A DNA stretch of 64,000 bases from Planosporangium thailandense (GCF_011947195.1 NZ_JAATVY010000016.1:62001-126000); one strand, 5' to 3'. Positions 6,713-15,735 are shown, counted from the first letter of the stretch. Notes: a model not told the origin generated them from the letters alone. Made by a program: numbers and translations.

Positions 6713-8364
6713 ACTTCCCCCTTGTTGTGCACGGTGGTGTCGGCCTCGGCGGGCCGCGGTCGTCGTCTGATGAGCGCCGCGCCGGCGATCGCGATGCCGG
6801 CGCCGACCAGCAGCACGTACTCCGGCACCGCGCCGAGCCCGGTTGCAAGCGTACGGTTCCGGCTCAACGTCACTTCGCGTGCCTCCACCGCCGGGGCGTT
6901 GAACGAGGTAGCGCCCTGCACCCGCCCGTCGGCCCCGACGAAGCCGGAGATGCCGACCGTCGACACCATCATCGCGTCCCGGCCGTGCTCGACCGCCCGC
7001 AGCCGCACCATCGCCAGCTGCTGGGCCGCCTCGTCCGCGTCGAACGTCGCGTTGTTGGTCTGGGTGACGATGAGCTCGCCGCCGCCGGTGACGGTGTCAC
7101 GCACGATGTCGTCGTAGGCGATCTCGAAGCAGATGACGTCGCCGACGGTCGCCGGGCCGACCCGCAGCACCCCCGGCCGGTCGCCGGGCAGGAAGTCCTC
7201 CCGCACCAGGTCGACCTTGGTGGTGACCTTGCGGGCGAGGGACCGCATCGGCACGTACTCGGCGAACGGCACCGGATGGCGTTTGACGTACGTGTCGACC
7301 GGGCCGCCCTGCGGCGTCCACACCAGGCCCACGTTGCGCACGTGGTCGCCGGGGCCCTCCAGCAGCGCGCCGACGAGGATCGGCACACCGACGCTGCGGG
7401 CCGCCTGGGTGATCAGCTCACCCGCGTCAGGGTTGGCGACCGGGTCGACGTCGCTGGCGTTCTCCGGCCACACCACCAGATCGGGCCGGCGCAGCTCGCC
7501 GGCGGCGACCTTGCGCGCCAGCGCCTCGGTGCCCTCGACGTGGTTGCGCAGCACCTGTTCGCGCTGGGCGTTGAAGTCCAGTCCGAGCCGGGGCACGTTG
7601 CCCTGCACGAACGCGACCGTCACGCCGGTCCCGGACGGCCGCGCCGTCGGCACGGCCGCGGCGAGGGCCACCAGCGCGACCGCGGCCACGACGGGCCCGC
7701 CGACCGCCCGCAGCAGCCGCCGGCGGCCGGGCGTCCCGGCGGCCCGCACCCCGCTCAGCACCGCGGCGGCCAGCAGGCCGCCGATGAGCGCGACCATGAA
7801 CGTGACGGCCGGCGCGCCGCCCAGCGCGGCCAGCCGCAGCAGCGGCGAGTCCGCTTGAGCGAACGCCAGCCGCGCCCACGGGAAGCCACCGAACGGCACC
7901 CGGTCGCGCAGCGCCTCCTGCGCCACCCACAGCACCCCGGTCACCGGCGCCACCAGCCCCGGCACCCGCCGGGTCAGCCGCCCGGTGTACGCGAGCGCCG
8001 CGCCGAGCAGCGCCAGGTACAGGGCCTCGAACCCCGACAGCAGCAGCCACGGCATCCAGCCGACCTGCATGTTGGTCCAGTGCAGCAGCGGCGGGAAGAA
8101 CGCGACCCCGGTCACGGCGCCCACCCCGAGGCCGCCTACGACCCGCCGGCCGGTGGCCGCGAGGGTCAGCAGCGCCACCCCGACCGGGGCGAGCCACCAC
8201 AGCCCGTACGGCGGGAACGACACCAGCAGCGCCAGCCCGGCGGCGACGGCCGCCACCACCGCGCCGGCCAGCCGGACCGCGCGCCCCGCGGGGACGTCCC
8301 GGCGCGCGGCAGCCGCCTCCACGGGTGCCGGGCGTGCCGCTGCGTCCATGCCTACCGCCGTCAC
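6709..8364 (-). CDS. lnt: Apolipoprotein N-acyltransferase
   Basis: 551 aa, start GTG at 8364 with a purine-rich GAGAGAGG upstream; an internal ATG at 8349 is an alternative. Lnt adds the third acyl chain to lipoproteins in the membrane. Residues 30-245 carry about seven membrane helices; residues 247-500 form the nitrilase domain, with the catalytic triad visible as E301 (VVWPENAS), K361 (YVKRHPVPFAEY) and C412 (GDVICFEIAYDD). A final helix lies at 513-532. The 4-nt overlap with ppm1 matches the lipoprotein-acylation/mannosylation link seen in mycobacteria and Streptomyces. Confidence 0.94.
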   Translation of the reverse strand: MTAVGMDAAARPAPVEAAAARRDVPAGRAVRLAGAVVAAVAAGLALLVSFPPYGLWWLAPVGVALLTLAATGRRVVGGLGVGAVTGVAFFPPLLHWTNMQVGWMPWLLLSGFEALYLALLGAALAYTGRLTRRVPGLVAPVTGVLWVAQEALRDRVPFGGFPWARLAFAQADSPLLRLAALGGAPAVTFMVALIGGLLAAAVLSGVRAAGTPGRRRLLRAVGGPVVAAVALVALAAAVPTARPSGTGVTVAFVQGNVPRLGLDFNAQREQVLRNHVEGTEALARKVAAGELRRPDLVVWPENASDVDPVANPDAGELITQAARSVGVPILVGALLEGPGDHVRNVGLVWTPQGGPVDTYVKRHPVPFAEYVPMRSLARKVTTKVDLVREDFLPGDRPGVLRVGPATVGDVICFEIAYDDIVRDTVTGGGELIVTQTNNATFDADEAAQQLAMVRLRAVEHGRDAMMVSTVGISGFVGADGRVQGATSFNAPAVEAREVTLSRNRTLATGLGAVPEYVLLVGAGIAIAGAALIRRRPRPAEADTTVHNKGEV

Positions 8365-8845
8365 GAGGGCCTCTCTCTACCGGGCTCTGGGCTGCCCATT
8401 CTGCCCGCAACAGCTGGGAAAACGCTGATAGGCCCCGACGGATGGTCCCGCAGACATGGAAATCGGGGCGCGGCCATGGCCGCGCCCCGTGCTCCCAGGC
8501 CCTCCTCCGCCGGGGAGGCAGCATGGCCTCCACCCGACCTTCGTTCCGGCCAGGAGTGGACCGGCTGCCCACCGCTGGCTCGTTGTCTACTGGCCGTGCG
8601 TGACCCGCTGCCCGTACCGGAACGCGACCGGTTCGCGCCGCCTCGCCGACCCCCGCCCACTGGACCTGGCCCACGCGTACCGGTTGGTACGGCGTACTGC
8701 CAGTGGGCGAAGAGGCGAAGCGAACAACAGCCGCTTGCCGAAGTAGGACTCAAAGAAGGTACGCGATCCGCCCCTGCCGCTGTCAACAGGTCAGGGGGGT
8801 GTCGCCCGAACGATACGGCGTGTCGTTCCGGCGTGTCCGCGCCTG
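8365..8845. other. Intergenic region between lnt and the kam operon end
   Basis: About 480 bp with no convincing gene. The frames in it on both strands are Arg/Pro/Ser-rich and lack family features. It should hold the lnt promoter and the mutL terminator; the one clear structure is the palindrome at 8465-8488. Confidence 0.5.
8465..8488. terminator. Perfect 24-bp GC palindrome, likely transcription stop
   Basis: GGGGCGCGGCCATGGCCGC followed by GCCCC reads the same on both strands. It lies between the lnt start and the end of the kam operon on the same strand, where a terminator for the six-gene operon would be expected. There is no T-run, and the hairpin has no unpaired loop, so the call is tentative. 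Confidence 0.4.
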
Positions 8846-10216
8846 TCACTGACCGTACAGTTCCCGTCGCGCCAAGGCTATGGCGGCGTCGGGAAAGTCA
8901 CCCGCCAGTAGCCCCACCGCGGCCAGCACGTACGTCCGGTCCACCCGCCCGGCGGCCGCTCTCGGCAGCCGCCACCCACCGGCGTGGTCGGCCAGCACCG
9001 CGTCGAGGACCGTCGCCGACCGGTCGGCCGACGCGTGCCGCAGCACCCCGCCCGACCCGATCAGCAGCCGGACGCCACCGAGGTCCTTGCCGCCCCGGCG
9101 GGGCCCGCCGCCCGGCCCGCCGGCGGGCTCGCCCCGGGCGTGCCGGCGCACCGCCACCACCGCGGCGAGCTGCGCCAGCCGCAGATCCACGGTGACGTCG
9201 TCGGCCAGCAGGTCCGGCCGCTCGGCGCGGGCCGCCGCCGCGACGGCCAGGCGGTCGGCCTCGGCGTCGTCGATGAGCTTCTCGGCGCGCGCCGCGACCA
9301 CCACGCCCGGCGCGCTCCAGCGCACCCCCAGGTCGCCCTCGACGGTACGGCTGCGCCACAGCGCCCCGGCCACCTCGCGGGCGGGCCCGTCGGCGCGTTC
9401 GGCGTCGGGCGTCACCACCGAGTACACGTCGGTCGTCGCGCCGCCCACGTCGACGACGGCGAAGTCCCCGGCGCCGGTGTCGGCCAGCAGCTCCACGGCG
9501 GTCAGCACGACGTCCGGGGTCGCCCCGCGCACCGCCGCCGCGAACCGGCGGTCCCGCGACAGCCGCTTCCCGCCGATGACGTGCCGCAGGAACACCTCCC
9601 GGATCGCCGCCCGCGCACGGGCCGGCGCCAGCACTCCGATGCGGGGCAGCACGTTGTCGGTCGCCACCACCGGCACGCCGCCCGCGGTCAACGCCGCCGC
9701 CACGTCGTCGCGGGCCTCGACGTTGCCGGCCACGACCACCGGCACCCGCAGCCGGGCGGCGGCCAGGCGACCGGCGTTGTGCCGGATCGTGTCGGCGTCG
9801 CCGCCGTCGGTGCCGCCGACCAGCAGCACCACGTCGGGCTCGGCCGCCCGCAGCGCCGCCACCGCCGCCCCGTCGAGCCGGCCGGCCGCCACGTGCACCA
9901 CCCGCGCCCCCGCGCTGGTGGCGACCCGAGCTGCTGCCTCCGCGCTCACCAGGGCCTCGTACCCGACGACCGCGAGCCGCAGCCCGCCACCGGCGCTCGA
10001 ACACATGTACACGGTCGACAGGTCGTGCCCGGGCAGCCGCCCGGCGAGCGCGCCGACGGCCGCGTCGACCCCGCGCATCACGTCCGTGCCGACCGTGGTC
10101 GGATGCTCGGCCCGGGCCACCAGCGCCCCGTCGGACACGTCGACCGCCGCCGCCTTCGTGTACGTCGACCCGACGTCGACGCAGACCGCCAGGGGCCCGC
10201 GCGGACCGGTGGTCAC
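8846..10216 (-). CDS. MutL-family ATPase, probable aminomutase reactivating factor
   Basis: 456 aa from the GTG at 10216; the open frame continues upstream, but this start overlaps the kal stop by 4 nt. It has an ASKHA ATPase fold: phosphate loop 1 as CVDVGSTYTKAAAVD at the N-terminus, the second as VVDVGGATTDVYSV, and nucleotide-binding glycines in RLLIGSGGVLRH near the C-terminus. It matches the GlmL/MutL family found beside glutamate mutase and ornithine or lysine aminomutases. The family is thought to swap damaged cobalamin out of B12 mutases. As the last gene of the kamDE operon it most likely serves lysine 5,6-aminomutase. Confidence 0.85.
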   Translation of the reverse strand: MTTGPRGPLAVCVDVGSTYTKAAAVDVSDGALVARAEHPTTVGTDVMRGVDAAVGALAGRLPGHDLSTVYMCSSAGGGLRLAVVGYEALVSAEAAARVATSAGARVVHVAAGRLDGAAVAALRAAEPDVVLLVGGTDGGDADTIRHNAGRLAAARLRVPVVVAGNVEARDDVAAALTAGGVPVVATDNVLPRIGVLAPARARAAIREVFLRHVIGGKRLSRDRRFAAAVRGATPDVVLTAVELLADTGAGDFAVVDVGGATTDVYSVVTPDAERADGPAREVAGALWRSRTVEGDLGVRWSAPGVVVAARAEKLIDDAEADRLAVAAAARAERPDLLADDVTVDLRLAQLAAVVAVRRHARGEPAGGPGGGPRRGGKDLGGVRLLIGSGGVLRHASADRSATVLDAVLADHAGGWRLPRAAAGRVDRTYVLAAVGLLAGDFPDAAIALARRELYGQ

Positions 10217-10596
10217 GGACGCGCGGGTACGACGACCGTGCCGGTGGCCGTCACGGCGACGATCGGCTGATCGAGCACGTCCGCGGCCGATTCGCCCTTG
10301 TCGGGCCGGCCCCGGCACACGACCGCGCAGGTGAAGTCGATGGTGCGGCTGCGGGTGCCCATCCGGGCCACCGTGGCGGTCACTTCGAGGACGTCGCCGG
10401 CCCGCACCGGCGCCTTGAACTGCACGTCCGAGTACGACGCGAACAGCCCCTCGTCGCCGTCGAGCCGGATGCACACCTCGGTGGCCACGTCACCGAACAG
10501 CCCCAGCGCGTACGCGCCGTCGACGAGGTCGCCGGCGTAGTGGGCGTGCGAGTAGGGCACGTACCGGCGGTGGGTGACGGTCAGACCGACGCTCAT
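10213..10596 (-). CDS. kal: 3-aminobutyryl-CoA ammonia-lyase
   Basis: 127 aa hot-dog-fold enzyme, normal length for the Kal family. It removes ammonia from 3-aminobutyryl-CoA to give crotonyl-CoA, the last specific step of the 3,5-diaminohexanoate lysine pathway. Family signatures include YSHAHYAGDLVDGAYALGLF, GDVATEVCIRLDGDEGLFA and the VQFKAPVRAGDVLEV strand pair. It overlaps kamE upstream and mutL downstream by 4 nt each, so the three are translated as a coupled unit. The position next to kamE confirms the assignment over a generic thioesterase. Confidence 0.92.
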   Translation of the reverse strand: MSVGLTVTHRRYVPYSHAHYAGDLVDGAYALGLFGDVATEVCIRLDGDEGLFASYSDVQFKAPVRAGDVLEVTATVARMGTRSRTIDFTCAVVCRGRPDKGESAADVLDQPIVAVTATGTVVVPARP

Positions 10597-11342
10597 GCTG
10601 CCTTCGCTTTCTGCGTGATCAACGCGTGGACCAGGTAGCTGGCCACCTCACGGGGCGTGGTGCCCCGGCCGAAGATCCGGTCCACGCCCAGCTCGACGGC
10701 CATCAGCTCGTCGAACCGGGGGCCGCCCACGACCAGCAGCGGCCGCCGGTCGGCCGGCATGGCCTCCCGGAACGCCGCCGACATCTCCCGCGTGTTGTGC
10801 AGGTGCGCGTCGCGCTGCGTGACCACCTGGCTGACCAGCACCGCGTCGGCCTTCTCCGCCCGGGCGGCCTCGACGAGGTCGGGCACCGCCACCTGCGCGC
10901 CCAGGTTCACCACCCGCAGCTCCCGGTAGTACTCCAGGCCCTTCTCACCCGCGATGCCCTTGACGTTGAGGATCGCGTCGATGCCGACGGTGTGCGCGTC
11001 GGTGCCGATACACGCCCCGACGACCACGAGCTTGCGCCGCAGCCGCCGCTTGATCAGCGCGTTGACGTCCTTGGCCGACAGCAGCGGGAAGTCCCGCTCC
11101 ACGACCTGCACCGCCGACAGGTCCACCAGATGGTTGACCCGCCCGTACACGACGAAGAAGGTGAACCGCTCACCCATCTGCTTGGCGTGCACCACCATCG
11201 CCGGGTCCAGGCCCATCTTGCCGGCCAGCTGCAGCGCCGCGCCCTCGGCGCGCTTGTCACACGGCACCGGCAGCGTGAACGACAGCTGCACCATTCCGTC
11301 GCCGGTGGTGTCGCCGTACGGGCGCACGATGTCGCCGCTCAC
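10593..11342 (-). CDS. kamE: Lysine 5,6-aminomutase beta subunit
   Basis: 249 aa, GTG start at 11342. With KamD and the cofactors adenosylcobalamin and PLP it moves the terminal amino group of beta-lysine to make 3,5-diaminohexanoate. Residues 1-95 form the dimerisation domain; residues about 100-245 are the Rossmann B12 domain. The base-off cobalamin motif is D115-A-H117-T-V-G120, with H117 the cobalt ligand. K128 lies exactly 11 residues later, matching the H133/K144 spacing of the Clostridium sticklandii enzyme, where the lysine forms the PLP aldimine. It overlaps kal by 4 nt and is 106 bp from kamD. Confidence 0.96.
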   Translation of the reverse strand: MSGDIVRPYGDTTGDGMVQLSFTLPVPCDKRAEGAALQLAGKMGLDPAMVVHAKQMGERFTFFVVYGRVNHLVDLSAVQVVERDFPLLSAKDVNALIKRRLRRKLVVVGACIGTDAHTVGIDAILNVKGIAGEKGLEYYRELRVVNLGAQVAVPDLVEAARAEKADAVLVSQVVTQRDAHLHNTREMSAAFREAMPADRRPLLVVGGPRFDELMAVELGVDRIFGRGTTPREVASYLVHALITQKAKAA

Positions 11343-11448
11343 GCCTCACCCCCCATCAAGATCCCTACAAGAAGTGACTTGTTGCCGTCATCCGCGGTGC
11401 TGAGCCAGCAAAGAATGACTCTTTGCCCGGATCTTGGAAGCGCGTGCC
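11343..11448 (-). promoter_or_regulatory. AT-rich kamD-kamE gap with two small hairpins
   Basis: The only sizeable gap in an otherwise tightly overlapped operon. It holds CAAG-n6-CTTG at 11368-11381 and GCAAAG-n7-CTTTGC at 11408-11426, in DNA clearly richer in A/T than its surroundings. It could set subunit stoichiometry, protect mRNA or hold a promoter for kamE-kal-mutL. Confidence 0.4.
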
Positions 11449-13059
11449 TCACGCTGCCGCCTCCAGGATCTCGGTCGCCGGGTTGTAGTAGTCCGCCTCG
11501 TGGCGCGCCACCCCGTCCAGGCCCTTGCCCCGGTCCGCCGGGCGCTTCATGATCCCGAACGTGCCGTCGGCAATCGCGTTGAGCAGCCCGTCGTCGACGA
11601 TGCGCTCCAACAGCTCCACCGCCTCACCGAGGACCTGCCGCGCCCGCGACTGGATGAACCCGCCCGGCGCCGGCACGAAGTCCTCGCGCAGGCCACCGGC
11701 GGCGTTCAGCACGTACCGCACGTTCTGCAGCGCGATGTCCCGGTCGGACAGCCACGGCGTCACCACCGCCTCGGTCATCATCCCCACCAGCAGAATGCCC
11801 TGGCCGGTCATCGCACCGACGAGGTTGAAGAACCCGTCGAGCAGGTTGCCGCGGAACACGTCCCCGGTCATGTGCTTCGTCGGCGGCATCCATTTCAGCG
11901 GCGCGTCCGGGAACAGCTCCCGCGCCAGCAGCGCGTGCGCCAGCTCCAGGCGGAACGACTCCGGCAGATCCGGGTTGATCTCGAACGCGTGACCCAGCCC
12001 GAGCTGCCAGTCCGCCAACCCCGCCTCATGGGCGAAGTACTCGTTGAGCAGCTGCGACACCGTCACCGTGTGCGCGGCCTCCACCGCGTCCGCGGTGGTC
12101 AGGTAGTTGTCCTCGCCGGTGTTGATGATGATCCCGGCCCGGGCGTGGATCTGCCGCGAGAACCGCTGGTCGACGAAGGTCCGGATCGGGTTGATGTCGC
12201 GGAACAGGATCCCGTACATCGAGTCGTTGAGCATCATGTCCAGCCGCTCCAGGCCGGCCAGGGTCGCGATCTCGGGCATGCACAGCCCGGACGCGTAGTT
12301 GGTCAGCCGGATGTAGCGGCCCAGCTCCCTGGACGACTCGTCGAGCGCCGCCCGCATCAGCCGGAAGTTCTCCTGCGTGGCGTACGTGCCGGCGAACCCC
12401 TCACGCGTCGCGCCCTCCGGCACGTAGTCCAACAGGGACTGTCCGGTCGACCGGATCACCGCGATGATGTCGGCGCCCTCCCGCGCCGCCGCCTGCGCCT
12501 GCGGAATGTCCTCGTAGATGTCGCCGGTCGCCACGATGATGTAGATCCACGGCCGCTTACGATCAGTCTCGCTCGGCGCGTCTGACGCCGCGCCGCGACC
12601 GAGACCAATCGCCGGATCCCCGTGGCGCTTGATCAACCGGTCGCGTTCGGCGCGGCGCCGGTCGATACGCCGGATGCCCGCCGCGACCGCCCGCCGGGAC
12701 GCCCGCTTCGCGGCCGTGGCCGCCTTCCCGGCCGGCACCTCGAACCGCACCGACCCCGCCGCCGCCTTCTGCGCCAGCAACGTCACGTCGTCGAGGCCTT
12801 CCCGGGCCAGCGCGTCGAAGACCGGCAGCGCCGCCCCGTGGCCCAGCCCGACGTCGGCGACCACCGCGTCGACGAGGCGGTTGACCCACGGGATGCCGTC
12901 GGCGTCCGCCCCGGTCACCCCGGCCAACCGCAGCACGGCCCGCTCCACCGACATCGTCGTGTGGCTACGCGCCAGGTCCACCACCGGCCGGCCGGCCTTC
13001 TGGGCCAGTCGCCGCGCCCGGCGCACCACCACCGGGTCCAGGTCGAGTTTTCCGCTCAC
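11449..13059 (-). CDS. kamD: Lysine 5,6-aminomutase alpha subunit
   Basis: 536 aa from the GTG at 13059, which overlaps the amidohydrolase stop by 4 nt; longer in-frame starts run inside that gene and are rejected. It is the TIM-barrel catalytic subunit that holds substrate and much of the PLP site. Recognisable family blocks: SHTTMSVERAVLRLAG near residue 35, RPWIYIIVATGDIYEDIPQA, STGQSLLDYVPEGAT, NYASGLCMPEIA, DMMLNDSMYGILFRDINP, INTGEDNYLTTADAV and PPTKHMTGDVFRGN. Length agrees with clostridial KamD. It is encoded ahead of kamE in the same operon. Confidence 0.96.
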   Translation of the reverse strand: MSGKLDLDPVVVRRARRLAQKAGRPVVDLARSHTTMSVERAVLRLAGVTGADADGIPWVNRLVDAVVADVGLGHGAALPVFDALAREGLDDVTLLAQKAAAGSVRFEVPAGKAATAAKRASRRAVAAGIRRIDRRRAERDRLIKRHGDPAIGLGRGAASDAPSETDRKRPWIYIIVATGDIYEDIPQAQAAAREGADIIAVIRSTGQSLLDYVPEGATREGFAGTYATQENFRLMRAALDESSRELGRYIRLTNYASGLCMPEIATLAGLERLDMMLNDSMYGILFRDINPIRTFVDQRFSRQIHARAGIIINTGEDNYLTTADAVEAAHTVTVSQLLNEYFAHEAGLADWQLGLGHAFEINPDLPESFRLELAHALLARELFPDAPLKWMPPTKHMTGDVFRGNLLDGFFNLVGAMTGQGILLVGMMTEAVVTPWLSDRDIALQNVRYVLNAAGGLREDFVPAPGGFIQSRARQVLGEAVELLERIVDDGLLNAIADGTFGIMKRPADRGKGLDGVARHEADYYNPATEILEAAA

Positions 13060-14588
13060 GCGTCCTCCACGTCGTAGATCACCTCGCCGCGCAGCACCGT
13101 ACGCCGGCACATCGGCAGCGGGTCGTCCTCCCTGAGCGCGGGCAGACCGCCGTCCAGCGACCCGGTCACGTCCCACACCGCGAACGTCGCCGCCGTCCCC
13201 GGCGCCAACCGCCCGTCGTCGTCCCGGCCGACCGCCCGCCACCCGCCCCGCGTGTGCGCCGCGAACGCCGTCCGCGCGCTCACCCGGTACACCGGGTTGT
13301 GGTGGCACATCGCCGCCCGGATCGTCCCCCACGGGTCCAACGGCGTCACCGGCGAATCGGAGCCGAACGCCAGCGCCACCCCGACCCCGGCCAGCGCACC
13401 GAGGGGGTTGGCCGCAAGGGACCGCGCCACGCCGAGGCGCTGGGCGTACATGCCGTGCTCACCGCCCCACAGCCGGTCGAACGCCGGCTGCATGCTCGCC
13501 GTCACCCCGTACTCGACCAGGCCGCGGATCAGCTCCCGGTCGAGGATCTCCAGATGCTCGATGCGGTGCCGCCCGGCCCGCAACGCGTCGAGCCCGACGA
13601 CCGCCGCGGCCTGCGCGAACCCGTCGAGGACCGTCGCGATAGCCGCGTCACCGATGGCGTGGAACCCGCCCTGCACGCCCGCGCGCACACAGCCCACCAG
13701 ATGGTCGGCCACCTGCTCGGCCGTCACGTACCCGTGCCCGGACGTGTCCGCGTCCAGGTACGGCTCCCGCAGGTGCGCCGTGTGCGAACCGAGCGCCCCG
13801 TCGGCGTACAGATCCCCACCGGCCCCGACCGCGCCCAACTCGCGGGCCTTCGCCGCCGCGCCCAGCTCACCCCAGTACCCGTACACCTCCGGCAGGCCAC
13901 CCTCGCGCGCGGTCGCCAGCAGCGCCTGGAACCCCTCCTCGTCGGAGGTTCCCGGCCCGCCGCACTCGTGCACCGCCGCGATCCCCAGGCTCGCGGCGTG
14001 CCGCAGCGCGGCCTCCTGCGCCCGGCGCCGCTGAGCCGCGGTGACCGACCCGTGGGCGACGGCCCGCACCACGTGGTGCGCACTGCGCCGCAGCCACCCG
14101 TCGGCCGCGTAACCCGGCTCGTCCGGCGACACCCGCGCCAGCAGCGGCGACGACACGAGGGCCGAGTGCACCGACGCCTGCGACAGGTACACCGCCCGGC
14201 CGCCGGCGGCCCGGTCCAGCTCGGCCGCGGTCGGCGGCCGCTGGTCGGCCCAGCCCGACTCGTCCCAGCCGTGCCCCACCACCACCGCGTCGCCCGGCAG
14301 GTCCGCCACGTACCGCGCGACCGAATCCAGCACGTCCTCCCGGGACCGGGTACCGGCCAGGTCCAGACCCAGCAGCGTGATCCCGGTGTCGAGAGTGTGC
14401 ACGTGCGCGTCGACGAACGCCGGCGCGATCAGCGCGCCGCCCACGTCGACGACCCGGTCGGCGGCGGGAGCGGCGTCGTCGGCGCCCAGCCAGCCGACCC
14501 GGCCCTCGTCGGTGACGAGAAGGGCGGTCGAAGCGGGGACCGAGGCGCTGTAGATCCGGCCGTTGCGGTAAAGGGTGGCGGGAGTCAT
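13056..14588 (-). CDS. YtcJ-like amidohydrolase
   Basis: 510 aa from the ATG at 14588. It belongs to the amidohydrolase_3 (YtcJ/NfdA) branch of the metallo-dependent hydrolases. Metal-ligand and active-site motifs are present: DAHVHT near residue 60, a His region HECGG, GGFHAIGD, HRIEHLEI and a terminal GSDSPVTPLDPW. The substrate is unknown; relatives hydrolyse N-formyl or N-acyl amides and hydantoin-like compounds. It sits inside the kam operon, 4 bp after kdd and overlapping kamD by 4 nt, so it may deacylate an acetylated lysine, beta-lysine or diaminohexanoate. That role is inference. Confidence 0.85.
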   Translation of the reverse strand: MTPATLYRNGRIYSASVPASTALLVTDEGRVGWLGADDAAPAADRVVDVGGALIAPAFVDAHVHTLDTGITLLGLDLAGTRSREDVLDSVARYVADLPGDAVVVGHGWDESGWADQRPPTAAELDRAAGGRAVYLSQASVHSALVSSPLLARVSPDEPGYAADGWLRRSAHHVVRAVAHGSVTAAQRRRAQEAALRHAASLGIAAVHECGGPGTSDEEGFQALLATAREGGLPEVYGYWGELGAAAKARELGAVGAGGDLYADGALGSHTAHLREPYLDADTSGHGYVTAEQVADHLVGCVRAGVQGGFHAIGDAAIATVLDGFAQAAAVVGLDALRAGRHRIEHLEILDRELIRGLVEYGVTASMQPAFDRLWGGEHGMYAQRLGVARSLAANPLGALAGVGVALAFGSDSPVTPLDPWGTIRAAMCHHNPVYRVSARTAFAAHTRGGWRAVGRDDDGRLAPGTAATFAVWDVTGSLDGGLPALREDDPLPMCRRTVLRGEVIYDVEDA

Positions 14589-14592
14589 GGCC

Positions 14593-15621
14593 TCAGTCTG
14601 CCGAAAGCCGCGCCTCGAACAGACCGCGCACCGCCGGCTCACCGCGCAGCAGGTCCAGCGCGAAGTCGGCGTGCCCCGGCGCGTACCCGTTGCCGATCAG
14701 CATCGTCACGTCCGCCGCCAGGCCCTCCGCGCCGAGCGCCGCGGCCGGGAACGACGTGGCCATCGAGAAGAAGATCACGGTGCCGCCTTCGGCGGTCGAC
14801 AGGATCGCCCCGTGCTCACAGCCGGGCACGTCGACGCAGACGACCGTCACGTCCGCCGGGCCGCCGAGACTCTCGCTCACGGCCGTGCTCAGCGCGACCG
14901 GGTCGCGGGCGTCGGCGAGGGCCACCGCGTCCGCCACGCCGGCGTGCGACAGCAGGTCGCGCTCCGCGGCCGTGGGGACCACCCCGACGGTACGGGCGCC
15001 GGCGCGCCGCGCGGCTGCCAGGGACAGCGACCCGCTCTTGCCCGCACCGCCGATGACGGCGACCCTCGGACTGTCGTAGCGGCGTACGACCCGGTCGGTG
15101 AGCGCCGGCGCGCCGCACACGTCGAACACGGCCAGGGCGAGCTCCGCCGGAAGGTCATCGGGCAGCACCGCCGCGATCGACCGGCCGAACAGGATGGCAT
15201 GCCCGTCGCAGGGGACCTGCTCGCTCAGGCCGTCCCAGCGCGCCAGTCCGTCGGTCACCGCGAGCGGGGTCAGGGTCAGCGACACGAGCGTCGCGACCCG
15301 GTCGCCGACCTTCAGCCCCAGCGTCGAGGCCGGGCCGACCGCGTCGACGGTGCCGATGAGCATCCCGCCGGAGCCGGTCACCGGGTTGTGCATCTTGCCC
15401 CGCGCCTCGATGATCCCCAGCACTTCGGCCCGCACCGCCGCGCCGTCGCCGCCGTGCTTGGTGGCCAGCTGGCGGAAGCTCGCCGCGTCCAGGTTGAGCC
15501 GCTCAACCTGGACCCGCACCTCGTCGGCGCCGATCTCCGGCCGGTTGTCCAGCCGCTGCGCGGCCTGGGGCAACACACCGTGCGGGGCGAGTACCCGATG
15601 CAACCCGACGGGCGAGGTCAT
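14593..15621 (-). CDS. kdd: L-erythro-3,5-diaminohexanoate dehydrogenase
   Basis: 342 aa from the ATG at 15621 with a TAGGAG Shine-Dalgarno. It oxidises 3,5-diaminohexanoate with NAD(P)+ to 3-keto-5-aminohexanoate and ammonia, the third step of the pathway. The N-terminal half is MDR-like with Kdd-specific blocks (GVLPQAAQRLDNRPEI, VERLNLDAASFRQLA, VTGSGGMLIGTVDAVG). The Rossmann half carries the dinucleotide loop GGAGKSGS and SMATSFPAAALGAEGL near the end. Length matches characterised Kdd. It is the first gene of the minus-strand operon and is transcribed divergently from kamA. Confidence 0.93.
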   Translation of the reverse strand: MTSPVGLHRVLAPHGVLPQAAQRLDNRPEIGADEVRVQVERLNLDAASFRQLATKHGGDGAAVRAEVLGIIEARGKMHNPVTGSGGMLIGTVDAVGPASTLGLKVGDRVATLVSLTLTPLAVTDGLARWDGLSEQVPCDGHAILFGRSIAAVLPDDLPAELALAVFDVCGAPALTDRVVRRYDSPRVAVIGGAGKSGSLSLAAARRAGARTVGVVPTAAERDLLSHAGVADAVALADARDPVALSTAVSESLGGPADVTVVCVDVPGCEHGAILSTAEGGTVIFFSMATSFPAAALGAEGLAADVTMLIGNGYAPGHADFALDLLRGEPAVRGLFEARLSAD

Positions 15622-15646
15622 GAAAACTCCTACGTTTGATACGGGT

Positions 15647-15703
15647 GATGACGACAAATCCTATGGCAGGTTAGTCTATCTGCCGGATATTTTCATCGTC
15701 ATC
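15647..15703. promoter_or_regulatory. Nested dyad in the kdd-kamA divergent promoter
   Basis: The outer arms GATGACGA (15647-15654) and TCGTCATC (15696-15703) are centred at 15675. Inside are ATCC/GGAT (15658-15661, 15685-15688) and GGCAG/CTGCC (15665-15669, 15680-15684), centred within 2 bp of that point. The DNA is AT-rich for this genome. It lies between two divergent operons of one pathway, so it is a good candidate operator and overlapping promoter. Confidence 0.55.
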
Positions 15704-15735
15704 GTGTTGTCGACGTCGTCGTGAAGGAGCCCGCC

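Noticed and set aside
8365..8845. Cobalamin riboswitch linked to the B12-dependent kam operon
   Set aside because: No B12-box-like conserved core was seen here or in the kdd-kamA gap, and this gap is downstream of the operon, not upstream.
8361..8849. 162-aa minus-strand frame between lnt and mutL
   Set aside because: Composition is Arg/Gly/Pro/Ser-rich without family features; it runs through the 24-bp palindrome.
6727..9195. 822-aa plus-strand frame over lnt and the mutL-like gene
   Set aside because: It is antisense to well-supported genes and has His/Arg/Pro-rich shadow composition with no domain.
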